A DNA stretch of 64,000 nt from Oscillospiraceae bacterium (GTDB lineage: Bacteria; Bacillota_A; Clostridia; Oscillospirales; Oscillospiraceae): NCBI GenBank assembly GCA_017415945.1, contig JAFQDR010000108.1, forward strand, positions 1 to 64,000, given 5' to 3'. Position numbers and translations under genes: made by a program. Position 1 is the stretch's first letter. Every line of letters begins with the position of its first letter. The notes beneath the pieces were generated by a model. The model was not told the DNA's origin. It searched no databases and saw only the letters and a list, made by a program, of their open reading frames with translations. Positions 42,714-51,299 of this stretch are shown here, piece after piece.

Positions 42714-43346
42714 TTAAAATTCGGTGACACCGTTGAGGGCTGCGAACAGGTAGGGGTTGTACATACGTTCGATGGCCATGGTGCTGGTTTCCATGTGACC
42801 GGGGTAGATCTCGTAGTCACCGGGGATCTCTGCCAGACGCTTCAGGCTTGCCAGAATGGTGCTGCCGTCGCCACCCGCAAGGTCTACTCTGCCGCAGCTG
42901 CCGCGGAACAGGGTATCCCCTGTGAACATGGCGTTTTCCACCATGAGGGTCACGCCGCCGGGGGTATGACCGGGGGTGTGGAGCACGTACACCTTCAGAT
43001 TGCCGACAGAGATCTCGCTGCCCTCGTCGATGTAGCGGACATCCGCCTTGGGGGAGGGGGAGTAGCGATAGTCCATGACACGGGATTTGGGAGGTGCCCA
43101 GTCCAGCTTGTGCAGGTACAGGGGGGCGCCTGTTTCCTGCAAAATATAGTCCACGCCCATGGTGTGGTCCAGATGGCCGTGGGTTAGGATCACGGCCACA
43201 CACTCCATCTTATTGCGTTCCATGTAGTCCAGGATCATGTTGGAGTCCCCGCCGGGGTCGATGACAGCGGACTTCATGGTAGTCTCATCGGTGAGGATGT
43301 AGCAGTTGGTACCGATAAAGCCAACCTGCATGGTTTTGATCAGCAT
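42714..43346 (-). CDS. MBL-fold metallohydrolase, glyoxalase II-like
   Basis: A 210-residue metallo-beta-lactamase-fold enzyme. The metal motif is THGHLDH (HxHxDH), followed by VLHTPGHTPG (third His), FTGDTLFRGSCGR (bridging Asp) and YPGHM (last His). This short type is usually annotated hydroxyacylglutathione hydrolase-like, acting on thioesters. The ATG at 43346 follows GGAGGT; the longer frame upstream runs through a repeat. Separated from dtd by a 317-bp repeat zone. Confidence 0.9.
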   Translation of the reverse strand: MLIKTMQVGFIGTNCYILTDETTMKSAVIDPGGDSNMILDYMERNKMECVAVILTHGHLDHTMGVDYILQETGAPLYLHKLDWAPPKSRVMDYRYSPSPKADVRYIDEGSEISVGNLKVYVLHTPGHTPGGVTLMVENAMFTGDTLFRGSCGRVDLAGGDGSTILASLKRLAEIPGDYEIYPGHMETSTMAIERMYNPYLFAALNGVTEF

Positions 43347-43479
43347 AGTGTTTGACCTCCATTGATTGGTATTGCCCCAACGCCGTTCCCGACGGCGATT
43401 GGCGGGGCTTTTCAGTGCGTTGAGCAACTTCATTACAGGTAAAAAATTCATGCGTTGGTACTCCTTGAAAGCATAGCTT

Positions 43480-43656
43480 GGCAGAATTTCGCATCGCAGA
43501 TGCGAAAGAAAATAGAATCAGTTTTTCGCGCCGGCATGTACGAAGCAAAAAACACTTCTCAGGCCGCAAACGTGCGAGCGCAGCGAGTGCGCTGCAGCGG
43601 ACTGTGCTTTCATCGCCTTAGGCGGGAAATATCTCGATTGAGCTCCGAAGGAGGTC
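43480..43656 (-). repeat. Composite dispersed element behind dtd
   Basis: Read on the minus strand it holds GACCTCCTTCGGAGCTC, GCGCACTCGCTGCGCTCGC and the nearly invariant CTTCGTACATGCCGGCGCGA. A same-orientation copy lies behind the methyltransferase gene at 56168. The rest of the 43347-43663 gap has only a G+C-rich hairpin near 43376-43410. Confidence 0.75.
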
Positions 43657-43663
43657 AATCGAA

Positions 43664-44107
43664 TCAAAGTTCGTTGGTGTCCAGCAGGATGGTCACGGGG
43701 CCGTCGTTCTGGGAGTAGACCAGCATATCCGCGCCGAACTCCCCTGTCTCCACCTTGAAGCCACGCTTGCGGCATTCCCCGATGACCAGCTCATACAGAG
43801 GGATGGCCTTGTCGGGACGGGCTGCCAGGCTGAACCCGGGGCGGCGGGACTTGCAGTCGGCAAACAGGGTGAACTGGCTGATGATCAGCAGCTCCGCACC
43901 CGCGTCCATGGGGTTCACGTTCATTTTGCCGTTTTCGTCCTCGAAAACCCGCAGACCGCAGATCTTGTCTGCGATTTTCAGAGCCTGTGCTTCCGTGTCC
44001 TCCTGATGGACACCCAGCAGCACCAGAAACCCTGTATTGATGGCACCGTGGGTTTCGCCGTCGATGACCACGGATGCGTTTTTCACTCTTGTGACAACAG
44101 CTCTCAT
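43664..44107 (-). CDS. dtd: D-aminoacyl-tRNA deacylase
   Basis: A 147-residue proofreading enzyme that removes D-amino acids (and glycine from tRNA-Ala). Both family motifs are intact: SQFTLFADCKSRRPGF near residue 77 and NDGPVT near residue 135. It begins at the base directly after the rsh stop codon, a very common gene pair. Confidence 0.96.
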   Translation of the reverse strand: MRAVVTRVKNASVVIDGETHGAINTGFLVLLGVHQEDTEAQALKIADKICGLRVFEDENGKMNVNPMDAGAELLIISQFTLFADCKSRRPGFSLAARPDKAIPLYELVIGECRKRGFKVETGEFGADMLVYSQNDGPVTILLDTNEL

Positions 44108-46399
44108 TTATTTTGCCTTTCCGCTTGCTCTGGAAACCTCCAGAACATCCTTGATGGAATTGAGTTTGTTCATGACCAGCTTGATCTCCGCCGCGTTCTT
44201 GACCTCCATGGACATGGTGATGGTGGCGGTATCCCCCTTGGTCACGGACTGGATGGACACCACGTTCACGTTCAGGGTGGACAGGGCCGCTGCCACGTCC
44301 ATGAGCAGACCGATACGGTCACGGACCAGCAGATTCAATGTGGTGGTGTAGCGGTCGGTGACGGTATCTGCCCAGTGCACCTTGATCCAGCGTCCCGCTT
44401 CGGCGGGGTCGCCGTTTTCCAGCTGCTTGAGATAGTTGGGGCAGTCCTTGCGGTGGACAGAGATGCCCGCGCCGCGGGTGATGAAGCCGATGATCTCGTC
44501 CCCGGGAACAGGGGTGCAGCATTTGGAGAACTTGATCAGGCAGTTGTCCAAGCCCTCCACCAAAACGCCGTTGATGGCCTTCTGGGGCTGGGCGGCACGC
44601 TTTTCCGCCTGTTCGTTGATGCGCTCCACCAGCTCCTTGTCCTTGGCGGCGGAGGTCTTTTCCGTCACTGCCTGCATGGTCTTCAGCTGCTGGAGGGTGT
44701 CCTTCACACGGTTGACCGTGCGGATGGCGGTGATGCCGCCGTAGCCGATGGAGGCATACATATCGTCTATGGTCTCGAAGGACAGGCGCTTCAAAATCTG
44801 GGGCAGAGCCTTTTCATCCAGCACGGCGGACAGGGTCAGCCCCGCGCGCTTCAGCTCCGCATCGAACATGGCGCTGCCGCGCATGATGTTTTCCTCTCGC
44901 TTTTCCTTCTTGAACCACTGCTTGATCTTGGTTCTGGCGGAGGAGCTCTTTGCCAGCGTCAGCCAGTCACGGCTGGGGCCGGGGGCGGACTTGGAGGTGC
45001 GCACCTCCACAACGTCCCCGTTTTTCAGCTTATAATCAAAGGTGACGATGCGCCCGTTGACGGAGGCACCCACCATGGCGTTGCCCACCCCGGAGTGGAT
45101 GGCGTACGCAAAGTCGATGGGGGTGGCACCTGCGGGCAGGGAGATCACGTCCCCCTTGGGGGAGAAGACGTAGACCTCGTCGTCGAACATATCCACCTTC
45201 AGGTTGTGGAAGAAGTCCTGATCGTCGGATTCCTGCTGGGTCTCCAGCAGAGAGCGTACCCAAGCAAACTTCTCCTCGTCCCCCACCTTGACACCCTTGT
45301 CGCCGCTCTTGTACTTCCAGTGGGCGGCGATGCCGTATTCGGCGATCTGGTGCATTTCGTGGGTACGGATCTGCAGCTCGAAGGGAATGCCCTCGGCACC
45401 GATAACGGTGGTGTGCAGGGATTGGTACATGTTGGGCTTGGGGGTTGCGATATAGTCCTTAAAGCGCCCGGGCAGGGGCTTGAAGATTTCGTGGATGATG
45501 CCGAGCACATGGTAGCAGTCCCCCACGGTGTCCACGATGGCACGGAAGGCGCACAGGTCGAAGATGCCTGCCAGATTGGTGTGCTGGGCGTACATTTTGC
45601 GGTAAATGCTGTAGGTATGCTTAATGCGTCCGTAAACCTGGGCCTGAATGCCCTCGGCTGCCAGACGGCTCTGGATGCGGTTCTGCATGGAGTCCATAAA
45701 GGCCTGCAGCTCATCCATACGGGCACCGATGCTGTCGTTGATCTCCTTGTAGCCAACGGGGTCCAGATACCGCAGGGACAGATCCTCCAGCTCCCACTTG
45801 ACCTTCTGCATGCCCAGACGGTGCGCGATGGGGGCATAGATCTCCATGGTCTCCAGAGACTTGCTGCGCTGCTTATCCTCACGCTGGTACTGCATGGTGC
45901 GCATATTGTGGAGGCGGTCGGCGATCTTGATGAGGATGACACGGATGTCCTTGCTCATGGCCATGAGCATTTTTCGCAGACTTTCCATCTGGGCCTCTTC
46001 CTTGCTGACCAGCTGCACACGGGTCAGCTTGGTGACACCCTCCACCAGATTCGCCACAGTCTCCCCGAAGCGCTTTGCCACCATATCATGGGAGGCGGGG
46101 GTGTCCTCGATGACGTCGTGAAGCAGAGCTGCTACGATGGAGTCCTCGTCCAGCCCCATATCCACGGAGATGTCCGCCGCGGCGATGCAGTGGGTCACAT
46201 AGGCAGACCCGTCCTTACGGCGCTGTCCCGCATGAGCACGGGCGGCATATTCGTAGGCATCACGGATGCGCTCGATATCGGGGTTGTGGTATACGGATTT
46301 GATTTTCTGCTCCAGTGCGAAATACTGGGGCGCACTCTCCCGCACGGCCTCGTCGGGGGTGATATTGATTTTTGTGGCGTTCAAACCTGCTTGGGTCAT
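44108..46399 (-). CDS. relA: Bifunctional (p)ppGpp synthetase/hydrolase (RSH)
   Basis: A 763-residue stringent-response enzyme. The HD hydrolase is near residues 45-155 (THCIAAADI, LLHDVIEDT, ADRLHNMRT), the synthetase near 235-350 (GRIKHTYSIYRKM, DLCAFRAIVDTVGDCYHVLG, NMYQSLHTTV), then TGS (about 405-465), a helical/zinc-finger part (CCTPVPGDEIIGF) and a C-terminal ACT domain. Hydrolase residues look intact, so it is probably Rel-type. It is followed without gap by dtd and preceded by recJ after 13 bases, forming a recJ-rsh-dtd operon. Confidence 0.96.
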   Translation of the reverse strand: MTQAGLNATKINITPDEAVRESAPQYFALEQKIKSVYHNPDIERIRDAYEYAARAHAGQRRKDGSAYVTHCIAAADISVDMGLDEDSIVAALLHDVIEDTPASHDMVAKRFGETVANLVEGVTKLTRVQLVSKEEAQMESLRKMLMAMSKDIRVILIKIADRLHNMRTMQYQREDKQRSKSLETMEIYAPIAHRLGMQKVKWELEDLSLRYLDPVGYKEINDSIGARMDELQAFMDSMQNRIQSRLAAEGIQAQVYGRIKHTYSIYRKMYAQHTNLAGIFDLCAFRAIVDTVGDCYHVLGIIHEIFKPLPGRFKDYIATPKPNMYQSLHTTVIGAEGIPFELQIRTHEMHQIAEYGIAAHWKYKSGDKGVKVGDEEKFAWVRSLLETQQESDDQDFFHNLKVDMFDDEVYVFSPKGDVISLPAGATPIDFAYAIHSGVGNAMVGASVNGRIVTFDYKLKNGDVVEVRTSKSAPGPSRDWLTLAKSSSARTKIKQWFKKEKREENIMRGSAMFDAELKRAGLTLSAVLDEKALPQILKRLSFETIDDMYASIGYGGITAIRTVNRVKDTLQQLKTMQAVTEKTSAAKDKELVERINEQAEKRAAQPQKAINGVLVEGLDNCLIKFSKCCTPVPGDEIIGFITRGAGISVHRKDCPNYLKQLENGDPAEAGRWIKVHWADTVTDRYTTTLNLLVRDRIGLLMDVAAALSTLNVNVVSIQSVTKGDTATITMSMEVKNAAEIKLVMNKLNSIKDVLEVSRASGKAK

Positions 46400-46412
46400 A
46401 ATAACACCTCTC

Positions 46413-48413
46413 TTAGTGGCTGCGGAGATGGCGCAGCAGGGGGGTACTGTTCAAATCGGCTTTGCCGCTGCGGGGAACAGCCGCGGCGGTATAAATATCA
46501 TTGACGAAGGAGGCCTTTGTCAGACCTGCTTCGTTGAAAATACGCATACAAGCGCAGAACTTTGCGGGGGCTGCGGGATGCAGCTTGGTGATCTCATCCA
46601 CGGAGACACAGATGCTGCCGCCCTCAGCTGTGAAGCTGCGCCACAGTGCCGCCAGCTCTCTGCGGTCGGGCACCAGATGGGCTGCCTCCAGAGGTGCGGG
46701 CATTTCGCCGCCCAGCAGTCGTCTGCACAGGGGAGCGGGGTCGTTTGCGCGGACATCGGACACCAGCAGCTGTACGGTATACTGATCCCGATAGTGGTTG
46801 ATCTGGGGGGAGAAGGCCACGTCCACAAGGTCACCCTGCTTCAATCCCAGATCCGAATAGCTGTGACCGAAGAAGATGCCGTCGAACAGACGGGAGCCCC
46901 CGCGGAACTTCAGCCGCAGATGCTTGCCGCCGCCGATGGGGGTGATCTGCTCCAGAGTCAGCCCTGTCATGCACATAAGGGGCTTGGGGTTGGAGTTGCC
47001 GTAGGGCTCCATGAACCCGATGGCCTCCACGCAGTCTAAGGTCAGCAGCTCACTGTCGCCGATGAGCAGCTCACAGTGCAGGTCGGGGACGGGGGAGGGG
47101 GGATTGTCAATATAATGCCGATGGAGCTTGGCACGGAATGCGTCCAGATCACGGCGGTGAATGGACAGCCCCGCAGCCAGTGCGTGACCGCCGAAGCTTT
47201 CCAAATGCTCGGAGCAGGCGGACAGGGCGGCGAACAGATCGAAGTTGCCGTAGCTGCGGCAGGAGCCCTTGCCGTCATCCCCGTCCAGACAGATCAGAAC
47301 CGAGGGTACGGCGTACTGTTCGCTGAGGCGGGAGGCGATGATCCCCACGATGCCCTTGTGCCAGGTCTCGCTTGCCAGCACCAAGGGGGTGTTTGTCATA
47401 TGCAGGGAGGTGACCATTTCCACCGCTTCGTTCCAGATATCCTGCTCCATCTGCTGGCGCTGCACGTTCAAATCGCACAGCTCCTGCGCCAGCTCCAGAG
47501 CCTGCTCCCGATCCTCGGACAGCAGCAGCTTTACGGCGATGGAGGTCTTGCCCAGTCGCCCTGCGGCGTTGATGCGGGGGGCAAGGGTATAGCTGATGGT
47601 GGAGGCGGAGATCTCCTTTCCCGGTGCCATGGCCTTGGCGATGAGAGCCGCCAGACCGGGGCGGGGATTCGCGGTCAGCTTTTTCAGCCCCGTTTGCACC
47701 AAATAACGGTTTTCACCCACCATGGGCATTACGTCTGCCACGGTGCCGACAGCCACCAAGTCCGCATAGCGGCGGAGCATGGCTTCGGGGTCGCCGTCCA
47801 AGGCACAGATGAGCTTAAAGGCCACACCGCAGCCCGCCAGTGCGTCAAAGCCGTATTCGCAGTCCTCCCGCTTGGGGTCGATGACCGCCACGGCCTTGGG
47901 CAGAGTGAAGCCGCGGCATTCGTGGTGGTCGGTGATGATCATATCCACCCCGCGGGAGCGGGCATATTCCGTTTCCGCAGCGGCGGTGATGCCGCAGTCC
48001 ACGGTGATGATGAGGGTCACACCACTGTTGGCAAGGTGCTCCACTGCCTCGTGATTGAGCCCGTAGCCCTCGTCGATGCGGTCGGGGATATAGGGCAGGC
48101 AGTCCACACCCTGTGCGGTGAGGTAGCTGTATACGATAGACAGGGAGGTGATGCCGTCCACGTCATAGTCCCCGTAGATGGCCACCTTTTCCTTGTTTTT
48201 GATTGCCTGACGGATACGGGCCACGGCCTGAGGCATATCCTTCATGGTCATGGCATCCCCAAGGGAACTATATGAGGGATGGAGGAACGCATCCACATCT
48301 CTGTCGGGAATTTTGCGCAGCGCAAGCACCGCCTCCAGCAAAGGCGGTCGATTGCCCCGAAAGTCATCGGCGACGATGGGGCGGGATGGAATTTCCCAAA
48401 ACTTTCCTTTCAT
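46413..48413 (-). CDS. recJ: Single-stranded-DNA-specific exonuclease RecJ
   Basis: A 666-residue 5'-3' exonuclease. The DHH catalytic domain shows AIYGDYDVDGITS (near residue 78), IITVDCGI and ITDHHEC (near 162); the DHHA1 domain has ESFGGHALAAGLS (near 420); a C-terminal OB-like domain follows. About 100 residues longer than the minimal enzyme, normal for Clostridia. First gene of the recJ-rsh-dtd operon; nothing like a strong sigma-A promoter is visible upstream on the minus strand. Confidence 0.95.
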   Translation of the reverse strand: MKGKFWEIPSRPIVADDFRGNRPPLLEAVLALRKIPDRDVDAFLHPSYSSLGDAMTMKDMPQAVARIRQAIKNKEKVAIYGDYDVDGITSLSIVYSYLTAQGVDCLPYIPDRIDEGYGLNHEAVEHLANSGVTLIITVDCGITAAAETEYARSRGVDMIITDHHECRGFTLPKAVAVIDPKREDCEYGFDALAGCGVAFKLICALDGDPEAMLRRYADLVAVGTVADVMPMVGENRYLVQTGLKKLTANPRPGLAALIAKAMAPGKEISASTISYTLAPRINAAGRLGKTSIAVKLLLSEDREQALELAQELCDLNVQRQQMEQDIWNEAVEMVTSLHMTNTPLVLASETWHKGIVGIIASRLSEQYAVPSVLICLDGDDGKGSCRSYGNFDLFAALSACSEHLESFGGHALAAGLSIHRRDLDAFRAKLHRHYIDNPPSPVPDLHCELLIGDSELLTLDCVEAIGFMEPYGNSNPKPLMCMTGLTLEQITPIGGGKHLRLKFRGGSRLFDGIFFGHSYSDLGLKQGDLVDVAFSPQINHYRDQYTVQLLVSDVRANDPAPLCRRLLGGEMPAPLEAAHLVPDRRELAALWRSFTAEGGSICVSVDEITKLHPAAPAKFCACMRIFNEAGLTKASFVNDIYTAAAVPRSGKADLNSTPLLRHLRSH

Positions 48414-48521
48414 AGCATTGTCCTTTCTTTATAACTATGTATTATATCAAAAAAAGGACTTCCGTGCAACCTGTATTCTATTAAATGTGAATGAAAGGAG
48501 CGGGGGTTAGCGGCATCATCC

Positions 48522-48598
48522 CGTAGGGGCGGCTATCAGCCGCCCGCAGCTGCGCAGTGCGAGCGACGTTAATCGGGCGGATACTATCCGCCCCTACG
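48522..48598. repeat. Paired CTAC-bordered palindromes (77 bp)
   Basis: CGTAGGGGCGGCTATCAGCCGCC at the left and GCGGAT-ACT-ATCCGCCCCTACG at the right; the outer borders are inverted copies, as at 20950. Confidence 0.75.
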
Positions 48599-48627
48599 AG
48601 GGAGGAGACTTTCGGTGCGCAGCAAAG

Positions 48628-48763
48628 GACGCCTGCAAGGGGTATCCCTACGGGTGCAGAGGTGAAACGATATGTTGGCGTGTGACGCAGGACGAGTACC
48701 GCAAAAGCGTTACCATGTGTTTATATGGACATAAGCAGAATATCCGTGCAAGTCGGAAAACGG
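48628..48763 (+). repeat. Structured dispersed element, copy D (degenerate)
   Basis: GACGCCTGCAAGGGG-type hairpin ending CTACGG, then CGC-AAAA-GCGTTACC; 45 bases after the CGC comes CGTGCAAGTCGG in place of GGTACGAGCTG, within a CCGT/ACGG hairpin. It ends 74 bases before the thioredoxin start. No gene is seen in 48414-48837. Confidence 0.5.
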
Positions 48764-48837
48764 TGATTTTATCACAGAAGATATTTCGCGGTTTTGATAT
48801 GATACAATCAGAAAAAGAAAACAAGGAGGAAAACATA

Positions 48838-49143
48838 ATGTCCGTAAAGAAGATCGATAAAAATAACTACCGTGAACTGGTACTGCAGTCCGATAAGCCT
48901 GTGCTTCTGGATTTTTGGGCATCCTGGTGCGGCCCCTGCCGTATGATTTCCCCCATCATTGATAAAATCGCAAGAGAGCATCCCGAAATTGTGGTGGGTA
49001 AGATCAATGTAGACGAACAGCCCGAGCTGGCAAGAGAATACGGTGCTATGAGCATCCCCCTGCTGGTGGTGGTCAAGGATGGCAAGGTGACCAATAGAGC
49101 CGTAGGTGCCATGCCCGAACAGAGAATTCTGAATCTGCTGTAA
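48838..49143 (+). CDS. trxA: Thioredoxin
   Basis: A 101-residue small disulfide reductase. The active site C31-G-P-C34 lies in FWASWCGPCRM, with the conserved cis-Pro in SIPLLVV. AAGGAGG precedes the ATG. It is followed by a rhodanese gene after 12 bases, so the two are surely co-transcribed. A TACAAT -10-like box is 30 bases upstream but lacks a good -35, hinting at an activator. Confidence 0.95.
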   Translation: MSVKKIDKNNYRELVLQSDKPVLLDFWASWCGPCRMISPIIDKIAREHPEIVVGKINVDEQPELAREYGAMSIPLLVVVKDGKVTNRAVGAMPEQRILNLL

Positions 49144-49155
49144 GGAGGTGTGCGT

Positions 49156-49476
49156 ATGGGTTTTCTGAACTTCTTTAAAGGTCCCGATATTAACCACGGT
49201 GTTGCGGAATTTTCCGACAATCCTCGTGGATGGCTGCTGGATGTGAGAACCGAAGGTGAGTACCGCAGCGGACACATCCCCAACAGCAAGAACGTTCCTC
49301 TCCATGGAATCGAACAGGTGGCGGCAATGATTCCCGATCGCAGCGCTCCCATTTACCTGTACTGTCAGAGCGGGGTGCGCAGCCGCCGCGGCGAATCCAG
49401 ACTGCTGGATATGGGATACCGCAATGTGAAGAATCTGGGCAGCATCTTGGATTATAAGGGTGCATTGGAATATTGA
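49156..49476 (+). CDS. Single-domain rhodanese
   Basis: A 106-residue sulfurtransferase-fold protein: WLLDVRTEGEYRSGHIPNSKNVPL and the active loop YC70QSGVRS. Sulfur-carrier or persulfide handling is likely. The ATG at 49156 follows AGGAGGTG. Pairing with thioredoxin suggests a redox or reactive-sulfur module, perhaps under the adjacent convergent Crp/Fnr-type regulator. Confidence 0.92.
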   Translation: MGFLNFFKGPDINHGVAEFSDNPRGWLLDVRTEGEYRSGHIPNSKNVPLHGIEQVAAMIPDRSAPIYLYCQSGVRSRRGESRLLDMGYRNVKNLGSILDYKGALEY

Positions 49477-49481
49477 AAAAG

Positions 49482-49517
49482 AACCCTCGACGAATCGGAA
49501 AGGATTCGTCGGGGGTT
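49482..49517 (-). terminator. Terminator shared by the Crp/Fnr and rhodanese genes
   Basis: A 15-bp stem (AACCCTCGACGAATC, one G-U) with a 6-base loop. The T run lies on the minus-strand side. Confidence 0.85.
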
Positions 49518-49523
49518 GCTGCA

Positions 49524-50180
49524 TTATGTCTCGGAAAGGGCGCGGAGTTTTCGCTTGTCGGTGATTGCGATGCTGCCGCGGGAGAGCTTTACCGTGCCCT
49601 CGTTTTGCAGATAGCGGAGCATACGGGTGACTACCTCGCGGTGGGTGCCCAAGTGGTTGGCAATGGTTTCGTGGGTGATCTGCAGGTTGTCCGATTCCTC
49701 GATGACAGATTCCTCCAGCAGGAAAGCGGCCACGCGCTTGTCCAGACTTTTCCACAGGATCTGCTCGATGAGCCACATAGCCTCGGAAAAACGACTGCCC
49801 ATGATCTCGCTTGTAAGGTTTGCCACAGGTGCGGATTCCTCCATGAGGTGTTTGAACGTATCGGGATGGATGAGCCAGAATTCCGTGTCCTTTTCTGCTG
49901 TGATGTGGATGTCGAATTGAATGCTGTTCATGATGCAGGCAGCGGAAAACAGGCATAAATCACGGGGAAACAGACGATATAAGGTGATCTCCCGTCCCCC
50001 TTCGGAAAGAATGTGGGCGCGCAGCTGACCATCACGGACCAGCACCAGACCTGTGCAGTCTGTACTGCTGTGGATGGGGGTGCCCTTGGACGCTTTGCGC
50101 AGTACAGTGTTTTCCTGCAGCAGGGTTTGCTGTTGAAGCGTCAGCTTGCTCCAAACGGGGAAATATGCAGAAAACTCCAT
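49524..50180 (-). CDS. Crp/Fnr-family transcription regulator
   Basis: A 218-residue regulator. The cyclic-nucleotide-binding-type beta roll covers residues 20-120 (LVLVRDGQLRAHILSEGGREITLYRLFPRDLCLFSAACI), then a dimer helix and a winged helix-turn-helix (about 165-205, ITHETIANHLGTHREVVTRMLRYL). No Fnr-type cluster Cys pattern is visible; the ligand is unknown. It resembles the FNR-like regulators found beside thioredoxin and rhodanese genes in Clostridia. Confidence 0.9.
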   Translation of the reverse strand: MEFSAYFPVWSKLTLQQQTLLQENTVLRKASKGTPIHSSTDCTGLVLVRDGQLRAHILSEGGREITLYRLFPRDLCLFSAACIMNSIQFDIHITAEKDTEFWLIHPDTFKHLMEESAPVANLTSEIMGSRFSEAMWLIEQILWKSLDKRVAAFLLEESVIEESDNLQITHETIANHLGTHREVVTRMLRYLQNEGTVKLSRGSIAITDKRKLRALSET

Positions 50181-50245
50181 GACGTTCCTCCTTGGTCGGT
50201 GTTGCGTTTATTGTAGCATACACAGGGGAGGCACGCAAGAAGGGG

Positions 50246-50345
50246 GGCGATGAGCGCCGCAAAAACGATCGTGCTTACGCATAACGAAAATGGGATTGTG
50301 GGTACGAGCTGTGAGACCGGGGACGGGTCTGTGTCTCACGGCTTG
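50246..50345 (+). repeat. Structured dispersed element, copy C
   Basis: CGCAAAAACGAT, then GGTACGAGCT 43 bases after the CGC, continuing as a 13-bp stem: 50305-50317 pairs with 50333-50345 with two G-U pairs. The stem base CGAGC is shared with copies A and B, but its upper part is unrelated. The 5' palindrome is missing. Confidence 0.6.
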
Positions 50346-50520
50346 GTGCGATTCGGAGGCTTAAAGTTCACTGAGACATGGACCTGTACCCTGTCTCATG
50401 GTGGAGAGAAACCTATGCTGAAAATTTGGACAGGGTACAGTTCTGTGTCTCATTTGAGAAAGGTTGACCGATAGCGACATTTTACCGTGAGACACAGAGC
50501 AGTCCCCCTGTCCCTATGTT
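50346..50520. repeat. Degenerate GTCTCA/TGAGAC repeat zone
   Basis: CTGTGTCTCA occurs near 50330 and 50445, CCTGTCTCAT near 50392 and the inverse GTGAGACACAGAG near 50489, with GGGGACGGG/CCCCCTGTCCC nearby. Together with copy C this explains most of the 50181-50594 gap; no gene is seen. Confidence 0.5.
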
Positions 50521-50543
50521 AAACAATTCTTAAAAACTTTCCG

Positions 50544-50574
50544 TCTGTTATCTTAAAGGCAAATCTGTTATGAT
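50544..50574 (+). promoter_or_regulatory. Candidate autoregulated promoter of the two-component system
   Basis: Direct repeats TCTGTTAT at 50544 and 50564, 20 bp apart, the second running into the -10-like TATGAT (50569-50574). No sigma-A -35 box is present. This pattern suits binding of an OmpR-family dimer. Confidence 0.4.
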
Positions 50575-50594
50575 AGGGTCAAGAGGTGAGACGT

Positions 50595-51287
50595 ATGTAC
50601 AACATTCTGGTTTGCGACGACGAAAAGGATATCGTTTCCGCGTTGAATATCTACCTGTCCTCCGAGGGCTACGGGGTTATTCCCGCCTACTCGGGGAAGC
50701 AGGCCTTGGAGATCATGCAGCAGCAGAGCATCGATCTGGTGCTCATGGACATTATGATGCCCGAAATGGACGGCCTGACCGCGGTGGCCAAGCTTCGGGA
50801 GTTCAGCAATGTGCCCGTGCTGTTTCTGACCGCCAAGAGCGAGGATGCGGACATGATCCTTGGTCTGAACATGGGTGCCGATGACTACATCACCAAGCCC
50901 TTTAAGCCCATGGAGGTCATCGCCCGTGCCCGCAGCCATCTGCGCCGCTATGCCATTCTGGGCGGTGCCCAAAAGCAGCAGAACCTGTTCACCGTAGGGG
51001 GCATCCGACTGGATCACGAGTCCAAATCCGTCACTCTGGACGGGGAGCCCGTGAGCCTGACCCCTCTGGAATACAGCATCCTCCACTATCTGATGCAGAA
51101 CCCCGGCAAGGTGTTCTCCTCGGAGCAGCTGTATCGTGAGGTGTGGAAGGACAGTCCCATGGGTGGGGAAAACACCGTTGCGGTACATATTCGGCATCTC
51201 CGTGAAAAATTGGAGATCGACCCCTCCAACCCCCGTTATATCAAGGTGGTCTGGGGTCACGGCTATAAAATTGAGTCACTGAAATAA
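50595..51287 (+). CDS. OmpR-family response regulator
   Basis: A 230-residue regulator. The receiver domain has the acidic pair D8-D9, phospho-acceptor D52 in LMDIMMPEMDG, T79 and K101. The winged-helix DNA-binding domain spans about 135-228 (LTPLEYSILHYLMQNPGKVFSSEQLYREVW, VAVHIRHLREKLE, KVVWGHGYKIE), close to VanR-type regulators. AGAGGTGAG fixes the ATG at 50595. The kinase gene follows after 12 bases. Confidence 0.95.
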   Translation: MYNILVCDDEKDIVSALNIYLSSEGYGVIPAYSGKQALEIMQQQSIDLVLMDIMMPEMDGLTAVAKLREFSNVPVLFLTAKSEDADMILGLNMGADDYITKPFKPMEVIARARSHLRRYAILGGAQKQQNLFTVGGIRLDHESKSVTLDGEPVSLTPLEYSILHYLMQNPGKVFSSEQLYREVWKDSPMGGENTVAVHIRHLREKLEIDPSNPRYIKVVWGHGYKIESLK

Positions 51288-51299
51288 GGAGGCGATACC

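Noticed and set aside
43455..43718. Possible small gene coding FRAGMYEAKNTSQ behind dtd
   Set aside because: The sequence is a dispersed repeat also found at 56168-56347; the reading frame has no ribosome site and includes the end of dtd antisense.
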